Positions 11,029 through 23,518 of a stretch of DNA of 64,000 nucleotides are shown piece after piece. The position numbers were made by a program, and so were the translations under genes. Within the stretch, counting starts at the first letter, position 1. Each line of letters begins with the position of its first letter. Below the pieces are notes generated by a model that saw only the letters and a list, made by a program, of their open reading frames with translations, did not search any database and was not told where the DNA came from. Source of the stretch: Siphonodentalium dalli (lineage: Eukaryota > Mollusca > Scaphopoda > Gadilida > Siphonodentaliidae); contig CP136063.1 in assembly GCA_032622095.1 (NCBI GenBank), forward strand, positions 184,925,956 to 184,989,955, given 5' to 3'.

Positions 11029-12349
11029 ATGTAGTATGCACCCCCCCCCCCCTCCGAGCTGGGCTATCACCATAACAAAGCATAACCAAATCCGATGATC
11101 AATTTTCAGTTTAATTCTTTAATCTCAATAAACCAATATATATGGTATGTGATATATACAAATTTAAATACTAATACATATCAAAAGCACAGTTAACTGA
11201 TATCTTGTACTTGTACTTCATAAAGTACACAAGTACTTCATAAAGTACATTATGAAGGAACAGATAGTATCTAAGAAATATATTTTCCGTGTTATTTTTT
11301 CGACTGTATACGGTTCCCTAAAAAGTTCCCAGGTTTTGTACTGGTGGAATATGATCTCTACGGGCGTTAGCCAAAGTAGAGATTCGTGGCATGATCTATA
11401 TTCATAATATCAGGAAACAGAAAGTGGTGGTAATTCCCAATACGCAAACAGTCGAAATAATTCCATGTATGTTTCTAAATGGCCACAACCCAAAAGATAG
11501 TCGAAGCCGTCCGGTGTCTTGAAATGTTGAAGTTATGTCTTAGACGAACTCATCCGGTTGTTCAGTCTCTGGTTTTTTTCTTCTGTATAATTATTGACAT
11601 TTGGCACTGTACTGTGTGATTTGGTCTCATATTTCCATCGACCACTCCCGGACATAGAAACCACTCCCGATAACTTGCATGTCATAAGGTCTGGATGTTA
11701 TTTGATTCGGTGGTCGTTCATCTCCCTATGGTGGAGCATTTCGTCGGGCATTGGAAAAATTCGATTAACTTTTTAGTTTCAATAGACAAATATGAAACGA
11801 AATAAAAACATAAACGCAAAAAGTCGAAATAATTTCATGTATGTTTCTAAAGAACCGAGAGCTTTCCGATGAATGGCAACACGCCATATTTCCGACTAAA
11901 TCCTGAAAAATTACCCATAAGTCTGCTGTGGTTAAGGAGTCGATTATATAGGGCATTACTGTATATGGTGGATTCATATTCTCTGATATCATGTACATGG
12001 GAATTCTCATGCCCAATTTAAGCGGTATTAGATATTCGTCGATAGGAATGGTATATAAACACAAATATTCCAAAGATTTCCATTATCTACTAATTGAATA
12101 GCATTTTTTAATGGATTCCAGTTACGGACATCAATTCGGAAACAAATGTGAACGAAGATGGGCCTTTATGTGAAATGTATGTCTCATATTTAAATATCCC
12201 GTATGTTAATTGAACGTATATTTCAACCAATATGTCAGCTTCTATTCAGGGATCATGGTAGTGGGTGGTATCGGGTGACAGTGGCACCCCATATTATACA
12301 TGTATTTCAGAGCCACTAAGAGAGTGTTCCGTGTTATTCTATTCCTGAT
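11029..12349. other. Non-coding; short shared blocks only
   Basis: It holds a C13 run near 11040. AAGTCGAAATAATTTCATG-type blocks occur twice (about 11450 and 11820). The stretch at about 11868-11935 is the reverse complement of part of the palindrome spacer at about 51020-51090. No gene was recognised. Confidence 0.45.
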
Positions 12350-12763
12350 ATGGTAACAATAAAGAGCGTTTATCTGACTTCGGGCGAAAAATTGAAAACG
12401 GCTGGAAATGGTTGTGACTTTCGCAAGTGTTATTCAAACCACACGGAACCGGCATACCAATATTTCGTGTATTTATCGACCTATCATATCCACCACTCCA
12501 AATTGCGTAGACAAAAATTGGAGGTTCGAATGAGCCATGTCCGTTTAAATAGGAACTTCACTGTCTACACATACACTGATTATCTTCCCAACCCTTCCAT
12601 CAACTGGCAAAGGAAGTGTTACTATTTTCATAAAATAAGACTGATCATTTATGATCCATTTACTATTTTCGATAGAAGATCGTTTGGTAAACATTTTGAG
12701 TTAAACATGACTGACGCCCGATGTTTCTTGCTTTGTATAAATTCAATCTCAAATATGTCTTAA
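12350..12763 (+). CDS. Unrecognised open frame of 137 codons
   Basis: The first codons lie in a fragment of MITE family K2 (GATATGGTAACAATAAAGAGCG), so the annotated start is unlikely to be authentic. The rest is rich in Tyr, His, Arg and Asn with scattered Cys, has no signal peptide, membrane segment or known motif, and is not flanked by clear splice sites. It could be an exon fragment or a chance frame; I lean to chance. Confidence 0.15.
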   Translation: MVTIKSVYLTSGEKLKTAGNGCDFRKCYSNHTEPAYQYFVYLSTYHIHHSKLRRQKLEVRMSHVRLNRNFTVYTYTDYLPNPSINWQRKCYYFHKIRLIIYDPFTIFDRRSFGKHFELNMTDARCFLLCINSISNMS

Positions 12764-12856
12764 AATCAGTTGCATGATGCATGTTGTTGTAGTCGTTATC
12801 CGGGAAGATATATTATATATTTCAGAGAGTGTTCTACAATATATGCCTTTATACTC

Positions 12857-13188
12857 AACATATCCGCGCGCAAATACGCATAGGTACATCATGTGATATT
12901 TATTCTGAAATAAGCAGATTATGGACACATACCCGTTATTTCGTTTTATGGCGCGGGCCACTGTAAAAACACGTGTTAAAGAGCTTACGCCTGAATAGTC
13001 GTGAGTTGGCTTCTTTGTTTCATTGCCCGCGCATAATCTGCTTAGATTATGAGTCGATAATATGACTAAAACACTCTATTTTCTGTACATTATCGACTCA
13101 AAATGAGGCAATTCTAAGCACATTATTTACCTAAAATAAGTTCTGTTATAAGCAGATAATATGGTGTGTTCGAGAGAAGAGGCTGTTG
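12857..13188 (+). mobile_element. GTCGATAATGTG repeat family, copy B
   Basis: It starts with ATATCCGCGCGCAAATACGC, ends near AGAGAAGAGGCTG, and has the inverted ATGAGTCGATAATATGAC and ATTATCGACTCAAAATGAG core. It is one of the most complete copies. Confidence 0.7.
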
Positions 13189-14038
13189 TACTTATTTTAG
13201 ATCTTGGAGTTATGGCAATACATGTATGTCACCAACTAACGCTAAATGATATTGATCAACTATATGCATACAGAACAGCGGAATCTATGCCAAGCCAAAT
13301 TTATTTTTTACGATTTGTGGTATGTAGTTAGGTCCAATGCAGTGTCAGAATATCCACAGTAAAAATCCATTTGACCCATGCAGAACTCGCGTATATATTT
13401 GATTCCAGCCACAAATTGCGGGCAATACATATTATATTTACGCACGTGCCGAAACATTATTACGTTAAATTGCTGACTCAAGTTGCATTCAATCAATTTT
13501 AATGTCCATATTTTGATGTCATAAAAAAGCAAAAATGTCTCGATTACACAATTACAGATATACCTGCCCATGTTATCAACACAGTGTTAAATATCTGATA
13601 GTATCACTTCGTGTGTGTTACCATTATTTTAGTCCATATTATCCATTTTTAAGCGCATGCTGTTTTGGAAATATAAATTTCTGGTCAGAACAACTCACTT
13701 TACATCAGTCATAATGGGCACATATGGGGGGGGGGTCAAGATACATGTATTGGCGTCACCAATCCGTTCGAAAATCTTCTCGAGATGATCTATAGCTGTC
13801 AAAAAAATTAGCTATTGAATTTTAAAATATATCTGCAGCACAAGAAGGCTACAAAAATAGATGATGTTTTCGAGTTATTTACAGAACAAAATGTTTTCAC
13901 CCACGCGTTCAGCAATTACATCGATTTGCTGGCGTTCGGTTGGCAAGTATAAGTATACATATAGACGCAGTATTTATTTTTTATTCAAAACTACGGAATA
14001 TAGGAAATGATCGCTAAAACACACTTTTATCTCGCCTG
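13189..14038. other. No recognised feature
   Basis: AT-rich, with a G9 run near 13728. The 87-codon minus-strand frame at 13308-13571 shows no motif. Confidence 0.4.
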
Positions 14039-14292
14039 TTAACCCTTTGAGTGCCAGGGGCCGATCTCATCGGCCCTAAACCTACAAAATATGTCTGTTA
14101 AAGAATATAATAATAAATTATTAAAATTGTAAAAAAATTTAAAAAAAATTGTAAAAAAAAATAAAATTGTTAGGCCAATGCATTTTCTTATATATGCGAG
14201 GCGACCTATGGTCGACTCGCATATATAAGAGAATGCATTGGCACAGGGTATATGGGTTGATACAAACATCGACCTGGCACTCAAATGGTTAA
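14039..14292. mobile_element. piggyBac-type MITE with nested hairpin
   Basis: TTAA occurs at both ends (14039-14042, 14289-14292). The inverted termini CCCTTTGAGTGCCAGG and CCTGGCACTCAAATGG lie directly inside. TTAA duplications with a CCCTTTG start are typical of piggyBac elements. A second, independent hairpin lies inside: CCAATGCATT to TATATGCGAG and its reverse complement (about 14172-14243). The same hairpin recurs at 5400 and twice in 24600-25040. Confidence 0.85.
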
Positions 14293-14788
14293 AGTGAAGA
14301 AATAAACCCTCCATGTATATAATAACCGGAACTATGCTTAACTGTTGTGTGTGCATAGCTAGCCAATTCTTGTGATTTCACTGTTAAAGGAGTGCTGTAC
14401 ACTGCATCCACCCTTTTATGGGACCATCTCCTTTTATTCCCAACAGAATATATGCAAAAAATGAATGAATTTTAGCCATGGATTAGTGCCAAATACATTG
14501 GAGTCATGAATTCATTTTCTTTATAATTACCATGTTCTGTACGTTCATTTGGTGGTACATGGGCGTATTTTGCAATCATCCGTGGCTCAATTTAACTAAT
14601 TTGTTGCATATATTCTGTTAAGTATAAAAGAGATGGACCCATAAATGACCGGATTTAGGGCAGTGTACCACTTTAACATCACCTGCTAGTTTGATATTCA
14701 GATATTCCGGATGTCACTTTGTGAGACAGCTGAAATATTGAGCCAGAAAACTGACATTATCTACGGCTAAGCAATTTACATAGACACC

Positions 14789-15130
14789 ATGGAGCAATAT
14801 GACAGTGGCACGCCCAGTATCCTTGAATCACTAAGGGGAATTGAAACTGATATGAAAACAACATTTCTGCAGATGTAGTATAAATTCCGACAGATTGATG
14901 CCAATGTCTTCATATTGGATGGTATTGAGAGCAAACTGTCAGAATAAACCATTAAAGTTACATATATTGAGGGGAAGTGATTGACGTGAATTGGAGATGA
15001 AGTAAGGCGGACAAAGACTGTGTGGATGTGGAGCAGGTAGTGAGTACTTTAGATAAGCTGAGGTTCATTGCTATTTTGGCATTGATCAACTCTGTTGTCT
15101 GTACTTCAAATGTTACTGACCCTATACGTA
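14789..15130 (+). other. Interrupted reading frame with Kozak-like start, unrecognised
   Basis: ACCATGG at 14789 opens a frame that begins MEQYDSGTPSILESLRG and continues, past in-frame stops, with charged helical-looking segments such as DANVFILDGIESKLSE. The composition recalls the coiled-coil ORF1 region of some LINEs, but no diagnostic motif is present. Low confidence. Confidence 0.2.
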
Positions 15131-15823
15131 TAAGATAATTGTCAAAAGTGTATGTCAAATGGACGATAAAAAGCCTATAAGAGACCCACATCAGCGAGGC
15201 AGTGCCGATCAGGGGAATGGTGGACAAAATAATACAAAACATAAAAGTTAAATAAATAATAAATTATCATGAGGATGATAATGAAGGAAGAATATTGTCA
15301 AGGCCGACATGGTGATATTGATTTAGGCCCAGAGGTTGACAACTCAACTCAACTCCACTCGACATATAGCTCGTGTATCAGATCCATCAGAAAAATGACT
15401 CTGACCCCCAACCAACACAGATTGCATTGAATGCAGATATCATACATACCTAGGGCTTCTATCGATGTGCGAAAAAAAGCATGGGGCCGAAATAAATAGC
15501 ACTTTGCAAAAAACTAATAGGAAAACTAACATGTAAGGAAAGTATAGTTTAATTTATTGTGCTATACCCGACCATGCAGGTTTACTAGACCCGATGTATA
15601 AGTTTAAGGTACCTGAATTTTGCCCCATGAAATCAACCTGTCATTCGCCCTAGTGGCTGGCATTGGAATTACGTTCTGTCGATAGCGTATCCAATCCACG
15701 TCAAACTAGAGGTGTGACTGTCCCAATGAGACTAATGACCCCCCCCCCCCATGTTTTAAAAACACTAAGATGTTTCACATGTCAGTAAACTTATGGTTAA
15801 AATAACATATTCCCATTGCATTG

Positions 15824-16165
15824 CAGGTGCACAACCCTAATCCCCTAACCCTAATCCTAAATCTATTGACCAAAAAATGTAGGAATAAAAGCTCGGACAA
15901 AATTACGCATGTTGCGAAAGTCGAAAAAACGGAAATAAATCCACAAAAAAGTGCGACAGACGTCATAATCGCAGGTGCACAGGTTCCCATGGTACTAAAT
16001 ATATGTGCCAAGTTTCAAAAACATTGTCCTAAAATGTAGGAATAAAAGCTCGGACAAAAGTATGCATGTTGCAAAAACATTTCTAAGTCGAAAAAGGGGA
16101 TAACTCCAACAAATAAAAGTTACACAGACGTCATAACCGCAGGTGCAAAGGTTCCCATATATAAA
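15824..16165 (+). repeat. Tandem repeat, unit about 157 bp, with a short telomere-like stretch
   Basis: ATGTAGGAATAAAAGCTCGG recurs at 15877 and 16034. The block GCAGGTGCACAGGTTCCCAT recurs, in varied form, at 15824, 15971 and 16139. At 15833-15862 the first unit contains AACCCTAATCCCCTAACCC, a degenerate match to the metazoan telomere repeat CCCTAA. The frames across it are repeat effects. Confidence 0.7.
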
Positions 16166-16338
16166 CGCATAATGAAAACCTCCATTAAGAGGCACTTAAT
16201 TGACGTATCGCGAAATTCAAAGCTATATATATGAAAACTAAATACTCTCGAGATTATAGGAGGATACTAAATAAGAAGGTACAATCGCAGACACTGATAG
16301 ATTCTAACCAATTTGCTGGACATAAGTCGTTAATCCCA

Positions 16339-16615
16339 ACATATCCTAGCGGAAATACGCACATAATCGACTTATAATGTGAAATAGCTGCACAATGTGA
16401 TTATTTTATTTTGAAATAAGCAGATAATGGACTCATACCCGTTATTCCGTTTTATGGCGCGGCCACAATAAAACACATGTTAAAGAGCGTACACATGAGC
16501 TCATATTTTCAGCACATTATCGACTCAAAATGAGAAATTCTAAGCAGTTTATATACCTAAAGTAAATTATGTTGTAAGCATAAAATTTGCGGGGTATTTT
16601 TGGGAGCACATGCTG
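16339..16615 (+). mobile_element. GTCGATAATGTG repeat family, copy C
   Basis: It starts at ACATATCCTAGCGGAAATAC, carries the ATTATCGACTCAAAATGAG core and ends near GGGAGCACATGCTG. It is shortened relative to copy B by an internal deletion. Confidence 0.65.
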
Positions 16616-16857
16616 CATTAACGATGCGCCAGCTGGATTTCTTCACAATTGAGCTGAATATAGAGGATTTTGAAACCACGCAGTTGAATGGCCCTATAAA
16701 GTCATATGAAATACGCGACGCTGGTTCTAAACTCATTAACAACTTTTACTTTATAAGACCCCAGGTGTTGACGCGATACTAAATGAACATATCAATTGAT
16801 ATTGATATGCTGATGCCAGTTTACTCGAATTTCTTCAAAACATATTAGATATAGCGG

Positions 16858-17093
16858 AGCTCTCCCTTCTGACTGGCTGGTTGGTCTGGATTTTCCAATA
16901 TACTAAAAAAAAGAGGACCCAACACCGCCCCATAACACTTCTCATTTATCTGGGAAAGTTATTCACTAGAATATTAGACACAAAACTTAGAACCTGTGTT
17001 GAAGAATACAGCATCTTATCACAGTACTAGACTGGCTTCCGTACTGGACTATCGACGTTAGATCACAACTTCATATTATAAGTGATAGAGCGT
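16858..17093 (+). pseudogene. LINE reverse transcriptase fragment (N-terminal palm)
   Basis: In one plus-strand frame from about 16911 the sequence reads RPITLLIYLGKLFTRIL, then CVEEYSILSQ, then TGFRTGLSTLDHNFIL. These are the conserved first RT blocks of CR1/RTE-like non-LTR retrotransposons (RPIsLL, QaGFR, ST.DH). A TAG replaces the residue before TGFR, and another stop follows. Both flanks are lost. This is a dead fragment in the opposite orientation to the other LINEs here. Confidence 0.75.
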
Positions 17094-17694
17094 GACGGGT
17101 ACGAATGGTGAACGACGTTGGTTTAACGGTTAATCACAACGAATGCGAATGTTCGATGATTCCATACATCAAGTATCATTATTCCGCATCGCGATACTCC
17201 AAGCCTTGGTTTTCAGTCCGACCGCGGCGTTAGAACAACACGATTCCATGTAAAAGTACAATAAGATATTCGATTTTAGAATATATTGAACAGAAAATCG
17301 ACCAGCACCGAATGTTTACATTTATATGGCGGAAGTTTCCTTACTGAGAGACAATGTTTGCGGGACTTCTCAATTATGGAGTACAATGCCATTGTGGTAA
17401 TATGAAGAAATATAAAGTCACAATATTCCATCAAAATTAATCGATACTTAGTTTATGTGCCATCTAGACTATATATATATCTCACTTCTTATTCACTCAT
17501 TGTATCCGCATTGTGCGTTATGGTGGCCCTTTGTATAGCGGCTCACCGGCGAGGAAAAACAGTTTTCACCATTGCCCCCGGTTTTTACCATTAACAAGTT
17601 ATTTTCGAGAAAGCTGTCTTTTTTATGTTAACACAGATGATAGGCGCAACGATTGACGCAATCTTTGATGCAATGAATGCTATATATTTCTTTG
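17094..17694. other. No recognised feature
   Basis: No open frame or repeat of note. Confidence 0.4.
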
Positions 17695-17921
17695 ACAAAC
17701 GTATATTCCTTGACAATTCTTACAGTTGGCTTATTTGTGTCATTGTCCGCACATAATCTGCGTAGAATAGCCTCACTGTGAGTCGATATAATTATGTGAC
17801 TAAAATGTTCTCATTTTCAGCACATTATTGACCCAAAATAACGCTTTTCTAAGCAGATTATCTACCTAAATCGAATCATGTTATAAACAGATAATGTGCG
17901 GGTTTTCGGGAGAACAGGCTG
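17695..17921 (+). mobile_element. GTCGATAATGTG repeat family, copy D (5' truncated)
   Basis: It joins the family at TTATTTGTGTCATTGTCCGC, keeps the palindromic core and ends at GGGAGAACAGGCTG. Confidence 0.65.
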
Positions 17922-18755
17922 CGAATGCAAGACACTGCTTGACTTCCCAGAATACAACGAGTGGGATGAAAAACTCATAATGCTATTACATTGATGACAA
18001 GCTAATAGATACAACCACTTGTACCCAAAATGTCCTATACCCAATGGTCATGCGTTTGGTATCATGGCAAAATATGCATACATTATCCGCATACGCGGCC
18101 TCATCCGATCCATATCAATTTTAACATTCACATTTGCAGCCGATTTTAATGACATGTAAATGTGGTTTGGGTACAAGTGGGTTGAGTGTTGGATACATAG
18201 GCCCATCCTTTCATTCCGAAAACAAATACCCGAATCTGTTGTTAGAGAGATAGCGCATGAATGCTGCTATGTGATTGAACCACAGTGGTAGGTATCAGTA
18301 TGAATATAATTTAATTATTTAACCATAGTACAATGATATTAAGAACAATCATGGTAATACATATAGGAACATATAAACATGTTTAGTCACAATGACGACG
18401 GTGATAACCATAATGTTCAGATGAACCAGGCGTTCAGCTCGTTCTTTCATTTATAATGTTTATGAATCTACAAAGGTTGCGTATGATGCTTGGCTTTCTA
18501 TTTGGGGAAGATTGGACAGTTTCTGACAATTGGACACGCTAATATGAAGAAAAAAGTACTCCACAGAGTTTAAAATATAAAATGTATGGGAGTAACCATT
18601 GTATTATCGGTTCCCGTTTGATTATGTCGAGCGAAATATCCGCCTGCTAACACGTTAGTTTGCCCCGTCCAGGCCCTCCGCGCTATTTAAATGTCCGGGA
18701 AATACACCAGTTCCACTCTTTGAATATGTGGGAGGAAAAATAAATTTTCTGTAGG
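17922..18755. other. No recognised feature
   Basis: No coding or repeat signal recognised. Confidence 0.4.
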
Positions 18756-19200
18756 ATAGGATAGGATAGGATATTTTATTTCAATATACACATATTAATG
18801 CATAATACATTTGACAAATATTATATTGTATATTTGAGGGGGTGGCGTAGTCAGACTAGACTGTCTTACTGCCACCCCCTTAAAGAAGAAAAGATGTTAC
18901 GATAGGGGTCAATATTTCTTGTACAATGCACGGCTATATAATTATGTATCACACAATGGTTGCATTTAACTGGAATATATACATGGAGGGTATACGTCTA
19001 GATAAATCGCTTATTGGTTACTCGATGGTTTGTCTCTTTCTTGTCAGTGGGATGTTCCTTGAAAGTCGAGTAGGAATGTGCTGAGTGAGGTTGAGGATTG
19101 CGATATAGGGGAAGTCACTTATTGACGAGCTACCACACAGTCGGGACATCTTTGATTGTTGCATTTAATTGTTGCAGCATATTTTTCTGTAGCTTTTTTT
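18756..19200 (-). mobile_element. LINE 3' end with (TATCC)n tail
   Basis: Read on the minus strand, the last recognisable codons give IKCNNQRCPDC, like the Cys-rich ends of the other LINEs here (compare CDNAECRDC near 27750). A 3' UTR and the tail AAAATATCCTATCCTATCC follow. Only the 3' end is present. Confidence 0.45.
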
Positions 19201-19214
19201 ACAAACTATTCAAC

Positions 19215-19440
19215 AGTACCTTAAACTAACAACCCACTGTGTACCCGGGGTACAATTGGCCTACCGCCCCACTGCGATATGTGAGAATCCCCTAATGTGG
19301 CACCCTGTTTGTCTTGTGGTGCATCCCGTGATGTGTGGTGTAGGAGTCCTGGTGGCACTTTATATGATACAGATCTTTGGTGGCTTCCTCTTCCGTAAAT
19401 GGAGAACAATAACCCGGAATTCTCCCACTCAGTTCTAAAA
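19215..19440 (+). mobile_element. Fragment matching the 5' part of the LINE derivative at 41117
   Basis: ACCCGGGGTACAATTGGCCT, CTAATGTGGCACCCTGTTTG and GTAGGAGTCCTGGTGGC all match 41150-41270 in the same order and orientation. Confidence 0.65.
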
Positions 19441-19567
19441 GTATTTATTGGAATGCACTATTTTTGATCTGGTGGATTTTCCGGAAATACAAACGGACGA
19501 CAGAACGACAAACATATAACACAAACATATAACACAAACATATAACAGACAGTTATTTTTAAATAGC

Positions 19568-20080
19568 GAAATATCTCATTCGTGCCTGGAAAGAAATATC
19601 GAATTTTCACGAACGGCTTGTGAAAATTAGACATTTCTTTCCAGACACGAACGACATGTTACAGGTATCCAAACAAAAAACTGTAGGTATTCTTTGTATT
19701 ATATGCGCTCTATTTATGCTCAAATTGCTTAAGTTACCTATTAATTAATTAAATAATTAACTGTACTTAATTAAAAAGCGAACAGACAGAAAAGAGCCTA
19801 GGCCTAAAGTTGAAATTGACACGCTGTGACTCAAACATATAATTATCGATTGATCACGTGCCATCATAAATTCGTCTCATTTGATTGGCTAGTGGACAGT
19901 GTGCACGCAATGATCATTCCGTCGACCTTGGCAGGTCATGCTAGTTTCAAGCCCTACAGTTAAATAACAATATAGCTTCACTGTAGCTTCGAAGAGATAC
20001 ATACGCCCATCTATACTTTTCGGTAATTGTCTGCTATTTTACAGACAAGCATATAATAAAGAATATCTCCAATTCTTGGT
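19568..20080 (+). repeat. Hairpin-bearing repeat, copy 1
   Basis: It starts with a hairpin of about 95 bp (GAAATATCTCATTCGTGCC with its reverse complement after the loop ACGGCTTGT). About 400 bp later comes a CTACAGTTAAATAACA...TTCACTGTAGC fold and GCATATAATAAAG. The same order of parts recurs at 20356-21160. Confidence 0.6.
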
Positions 20081-20355
20081 GGGAAATGTTCATGTAATAA
20101 GTTCAACAAACATTCCCTGAGGGAACTACATTACTTGTATTTAAATTCGCGCAGTAATATTTTTAATATTTGTTCGCACTCCCATCGGTGCGCGAATTTA
20201 AAACAGAACAAAAAATAGTACGACTCCTAAGTTTATACCAAATCACAGGGGAAATACATCGCTATGTTGATGAATCACATACAACACGGGGGTTGGAATT
20301 AATAGACAATTAGGCCTGCTTGTAGGTCTATATTTACTAAATTCAACGAACATGA

Positions 20356-21160
20356 ATACCGAAATATCTCATGAGTGTCTGTAAAGAAATATCGAATTTT
20401 CACGAGCGGAGTCAAGCCGCGAGTGAAAATTCGATATTTCTTTCCAGACACGAATGAGATGTTTCAGGTATTCAAACAAAACACCGTAGGTATTCTTTTT
20501 ATACATTAAAGCTAAAAGTTTCTAAGCTAAATGCGACATTTTTACTTTTAATTGTACATTATTTGAACAATACTCGGGAAGGATACTTCCTACTAATAAT
20601 AATTGCACAATTACCTAGATAAAGCAACAAGACTTGTGCAAAGAAATGAAACACGGAATCGTAACAAGTATCCGCGTCACCAGAGTCGAAATATATCAAT
20701 CCCACGTGCACGGGTCACAGCTGCATGGTGCGTGAAAAGTGCCGGGTAGCCAATCAAAAACGCCGAATCAATGACACTTGAGTGTCCAGAGTGTCTGTTC
20801 CAACTTTAGGCGTCTGCGATTTTTTATTTTTTTTGGCTTGTTTACTTCTGCCTTCTACTCGCGGCGATTCTCCTGTCTAATGCCGGATTCATTTATAAGA
20901 AATAACTCATGTTTCGAATACGGTTACAGATTATAACCTACAAGTTTGCAGAAAATTTACTAAAACGCGCGGTTATAGAATTAGTCTTCAAATTTTTCGA
21001 TCACGTAAACCACCGGCAGGCTACAGGGAAATATAAATGAAACCTACAGTGAAATAACGAAATCGTATTTCACTGTTACTTCTAAGAGATACTTAGGAAG
21101 ATCTACGTTTCGATAATTTCCCGCTATTTTATATGCAAGCATATAATAAAAGCCATTACT
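20356..21160 (+). repeat. Hairpin-bearing repeat, copy 2
   Basis: The same hairpin is better preserved here (AAAGAAATATCGAATTTTCA and inverse around GAGCGGAGTCAAGCCGCGA). It is followed by the CTACAGTGAAATAACG...TATTTCACTGT fold and GCATATAATAAAAG. Spacing of the parts differs from copy 1. Confidence 0.6.
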
Positions 21161-22405
21161 AATATGTGAAGCGATAAATCATAGTTCATGTCAATGATGT
21201 ATATAGATAACTATTTCAATGTCAGAATAATTATTTGGAGCACATGCATACACAACCAAATTGATAACACAGATGTTTTACACGGTGTTAATACATCATG
21301 ATCATGGTGTTGTATATAAACATATATCACCCGCAATGACTAATAAGAGACATTTACGAAAATATATTTTGTCAAATTCAAAATTGAGCGAAAATATAAC
21401 TGGCGAATTTAAATACAAGTAAAGCTCGATCGTCAATGATAATCTAGTCCGTTAATTATTTTAGCCCCACAGAAGTGTCATTTTTTTCCACTATAGATTA
21501 GGGCAGCCTTACTGGTCACATTTTGCACCAAGAAGCAACTTTTTGGCTTCAATTCAATTAAATGATAAATGGCAATTCATGTGGACTAATTTAAAATTTT
21601 AAAATTGTGTACAATATTGTGTAATGTGCATGCGTGAAGTACATTATGTACTAAGGGTTGACCGTCAAAAATGACAAACGGGTGACAAACATGACATACA
21701 GGAAAATAGTGTGAAGAATTCGAAATTATTAATGTCCCTTCAACTAATTTAAAATAATTATCAGTGACCTAATGTAAACAGCGCCCATTACCTGACACTT
21801 ACCATCTATCTTTTTAGCTGATAATAAGTGCTCTTTATTTCTAATTATTAGCTCCCCTTTAAATAATTTGAGGTCAACGACACATATCCTGCGACATTCC
21901 CCATGTTACCTATATATCGTCTTGAACGCATGACGGTGATATATCTCTGAACGCGCCAAATCGTGACAGACAAACACACAGATACACACAGATAGATAGA
22001 TATGAATATGTACACGGCAATATATTGGTTATAAATGTGGTCAGCAATCAGAGGGCTTGGATCAGTTTGGAATAGGGTTTTTGGAATGTCTCAGGATTTC
22101 ATCGCTATTTATTGAGCTCTTGATATAAATAGTTAAAGATTAGTAAGCGTTCGTTTATTAAATTCCCTAAGCTATATTTTCATCTCATCAGGCAATATAT
22201 TAGAGAATTATTTGCAATCAATGCCACACAGGTTCTTTTTTATTATTAATCTCGCGAACGACGACTACAATAACGTTATGCAGCCAAATGACGAAAAATC
22301 ACCATACACCTCGAGATACCTAACACGTCGGGATTATGTATATATGTTTAATTATATGTATTTCACTTTATTATGTTCTCTCAAATACTGTATTTTATGG
22401 AGCCT
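21161..22405. other. No recognised feature
   Basis: AT-rich, with a short (CACAGATA)n-like stretch near 21970. No gene recognised. Confidence 0.4.
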
Positions 22406-22565
22406 TGGAGGTGACATGGTAAATATATTTTATAATCCGTGCGCACCGTGCGCACGAAATAGTAATCCGTGCACACGAATTAATAATCCGTGCACACGAA
22501 ATAGTAATCCGTGCGCACGGATTAATACGCACGGATTATAAAATATATTTACCATGTCACCTCCA
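22406..22565. mobile_element. Foldback element with internal tandem repeat
   Basis: TGGAGGTGACATGGTAAATA at the left and its exact inverse at the right form arms of about 38 bp, extending into ATAATCCGTGCG. The interior is four imperfect copies of about 20 bp containing AATCCGTGCGCACG. The Pro/Cys/Asn-rich end of the frame over it is a repeat effect. Confidence 0.85.
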
Positions 22566-22626
22566 TAATATTTGTATATGGTTTAATGAGAATAAACATA
22601 TTTGATTTGATTTAGAATTTAAAAAG

Positions 22627-23175
22627 AGATGTCGCACCCCTGGTTAAGTGGTCCTAATAATTTTCTATGATGCTGGTGGGTCTTGCTGAATTGCCATGAT
22701 GTTGTCAGGGAAAACTGATTCTGTTAAGAAAAATTACCGTTATCTATATAATTATATATAAGAGTATGATCTGTCTGTCTGTTTCTCCCAGACCCATTGG
22801 CCGATATCAATGAAATTTGGTATGACGACACGGGGTATACCCTGGTGGAGATTATAACGGTGTTAGTTTTTCAAAAGTTTGATATAAAAACATTTAATTT
22901 CAATTTAATAAAATGTTTTTGTCAAATGGGCAAGGAGTTCGATCTAAAAACAATTAATTGAAAAAAAACATTTAATTTAAAACAAAAATCTAAAAAAAAT
23001 TCTTTCTCATTGAATAAAGGCTCTGTTTAAGATCAAAATGTACGCAGGGGCCGAATGCCCCTCCGACGCCGAGTAAAGGCTCCCGAAGTGAAGCTGTTTC
23101 AGCTATTTTTTTTATATAAAGTTGTTATTTTCGCAGTGTTCGGTTAATCTGAACCTTTCCAGGAATTTGCAGAAC
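22627..23175 (+). repeat. Interspersed repeat interrupted by a 365-bp insert
   Basis: The parts CACCCCTGGTTAAGTGGTCC to CTGATTCTGTTAAG (to about 22745) and TTATTTTCGCAGTGTTC (from about 23127) are contiguous in the copy at 59255-59420. In between lies an insert (about 22746-23110) that begins ATGATCTGTCTGTCTGTTTC and CGATATCAATGAAATTTGGT. This resembles the 5' region of the Helitrons at 37790 and suggests a related element. Confidence 0.55.
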
Positions 23176-23261
23176 TATATTCTTGTCGTGTGAAGGACCA
23201 TAACAACATAACAACATAAATATTATTCAACCACGTTTGAAATAATCTGACAGCTCCAATT

Positions 23262-23518
23262 TATCAAATGTCTGGATTATTTGGCGGCCTGGCAAATATT
23301 CGACGAATGCCGACCAACATACTCTCGATACCAAATTGCGTTGAACAAAATGTTGATATATAACAATTTTTGGGGGCAATGTTATACAAGAGTTGACCGT
23401 GGTTAGCATTATTTTGTTTGTCAATTATCGATTCTGATAACTGAAGCGGCATTTCAAGAAATATTGTTCTTGGAATCTGATGATATGGGGACCATCGAAT
23501 CCGATTGTGTACCGTTAA
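23262..23518 (-). mobile_element. TTAA-type MITE, family K1, inverted partial copy
   Basis: It is the reverse complement of 6545-6790: GGGGACCATCGAATCCGATT, then the end TGTGTACCGTTAA at 23518. Confidence 0.7.

Noticed and set aside
22212-22541. 109-codon frame with Cys/Asn/Pro repeats
   Set aside because: The repeat-rich end is the foldback's internal tandem array; the N-terminal part has no motif.
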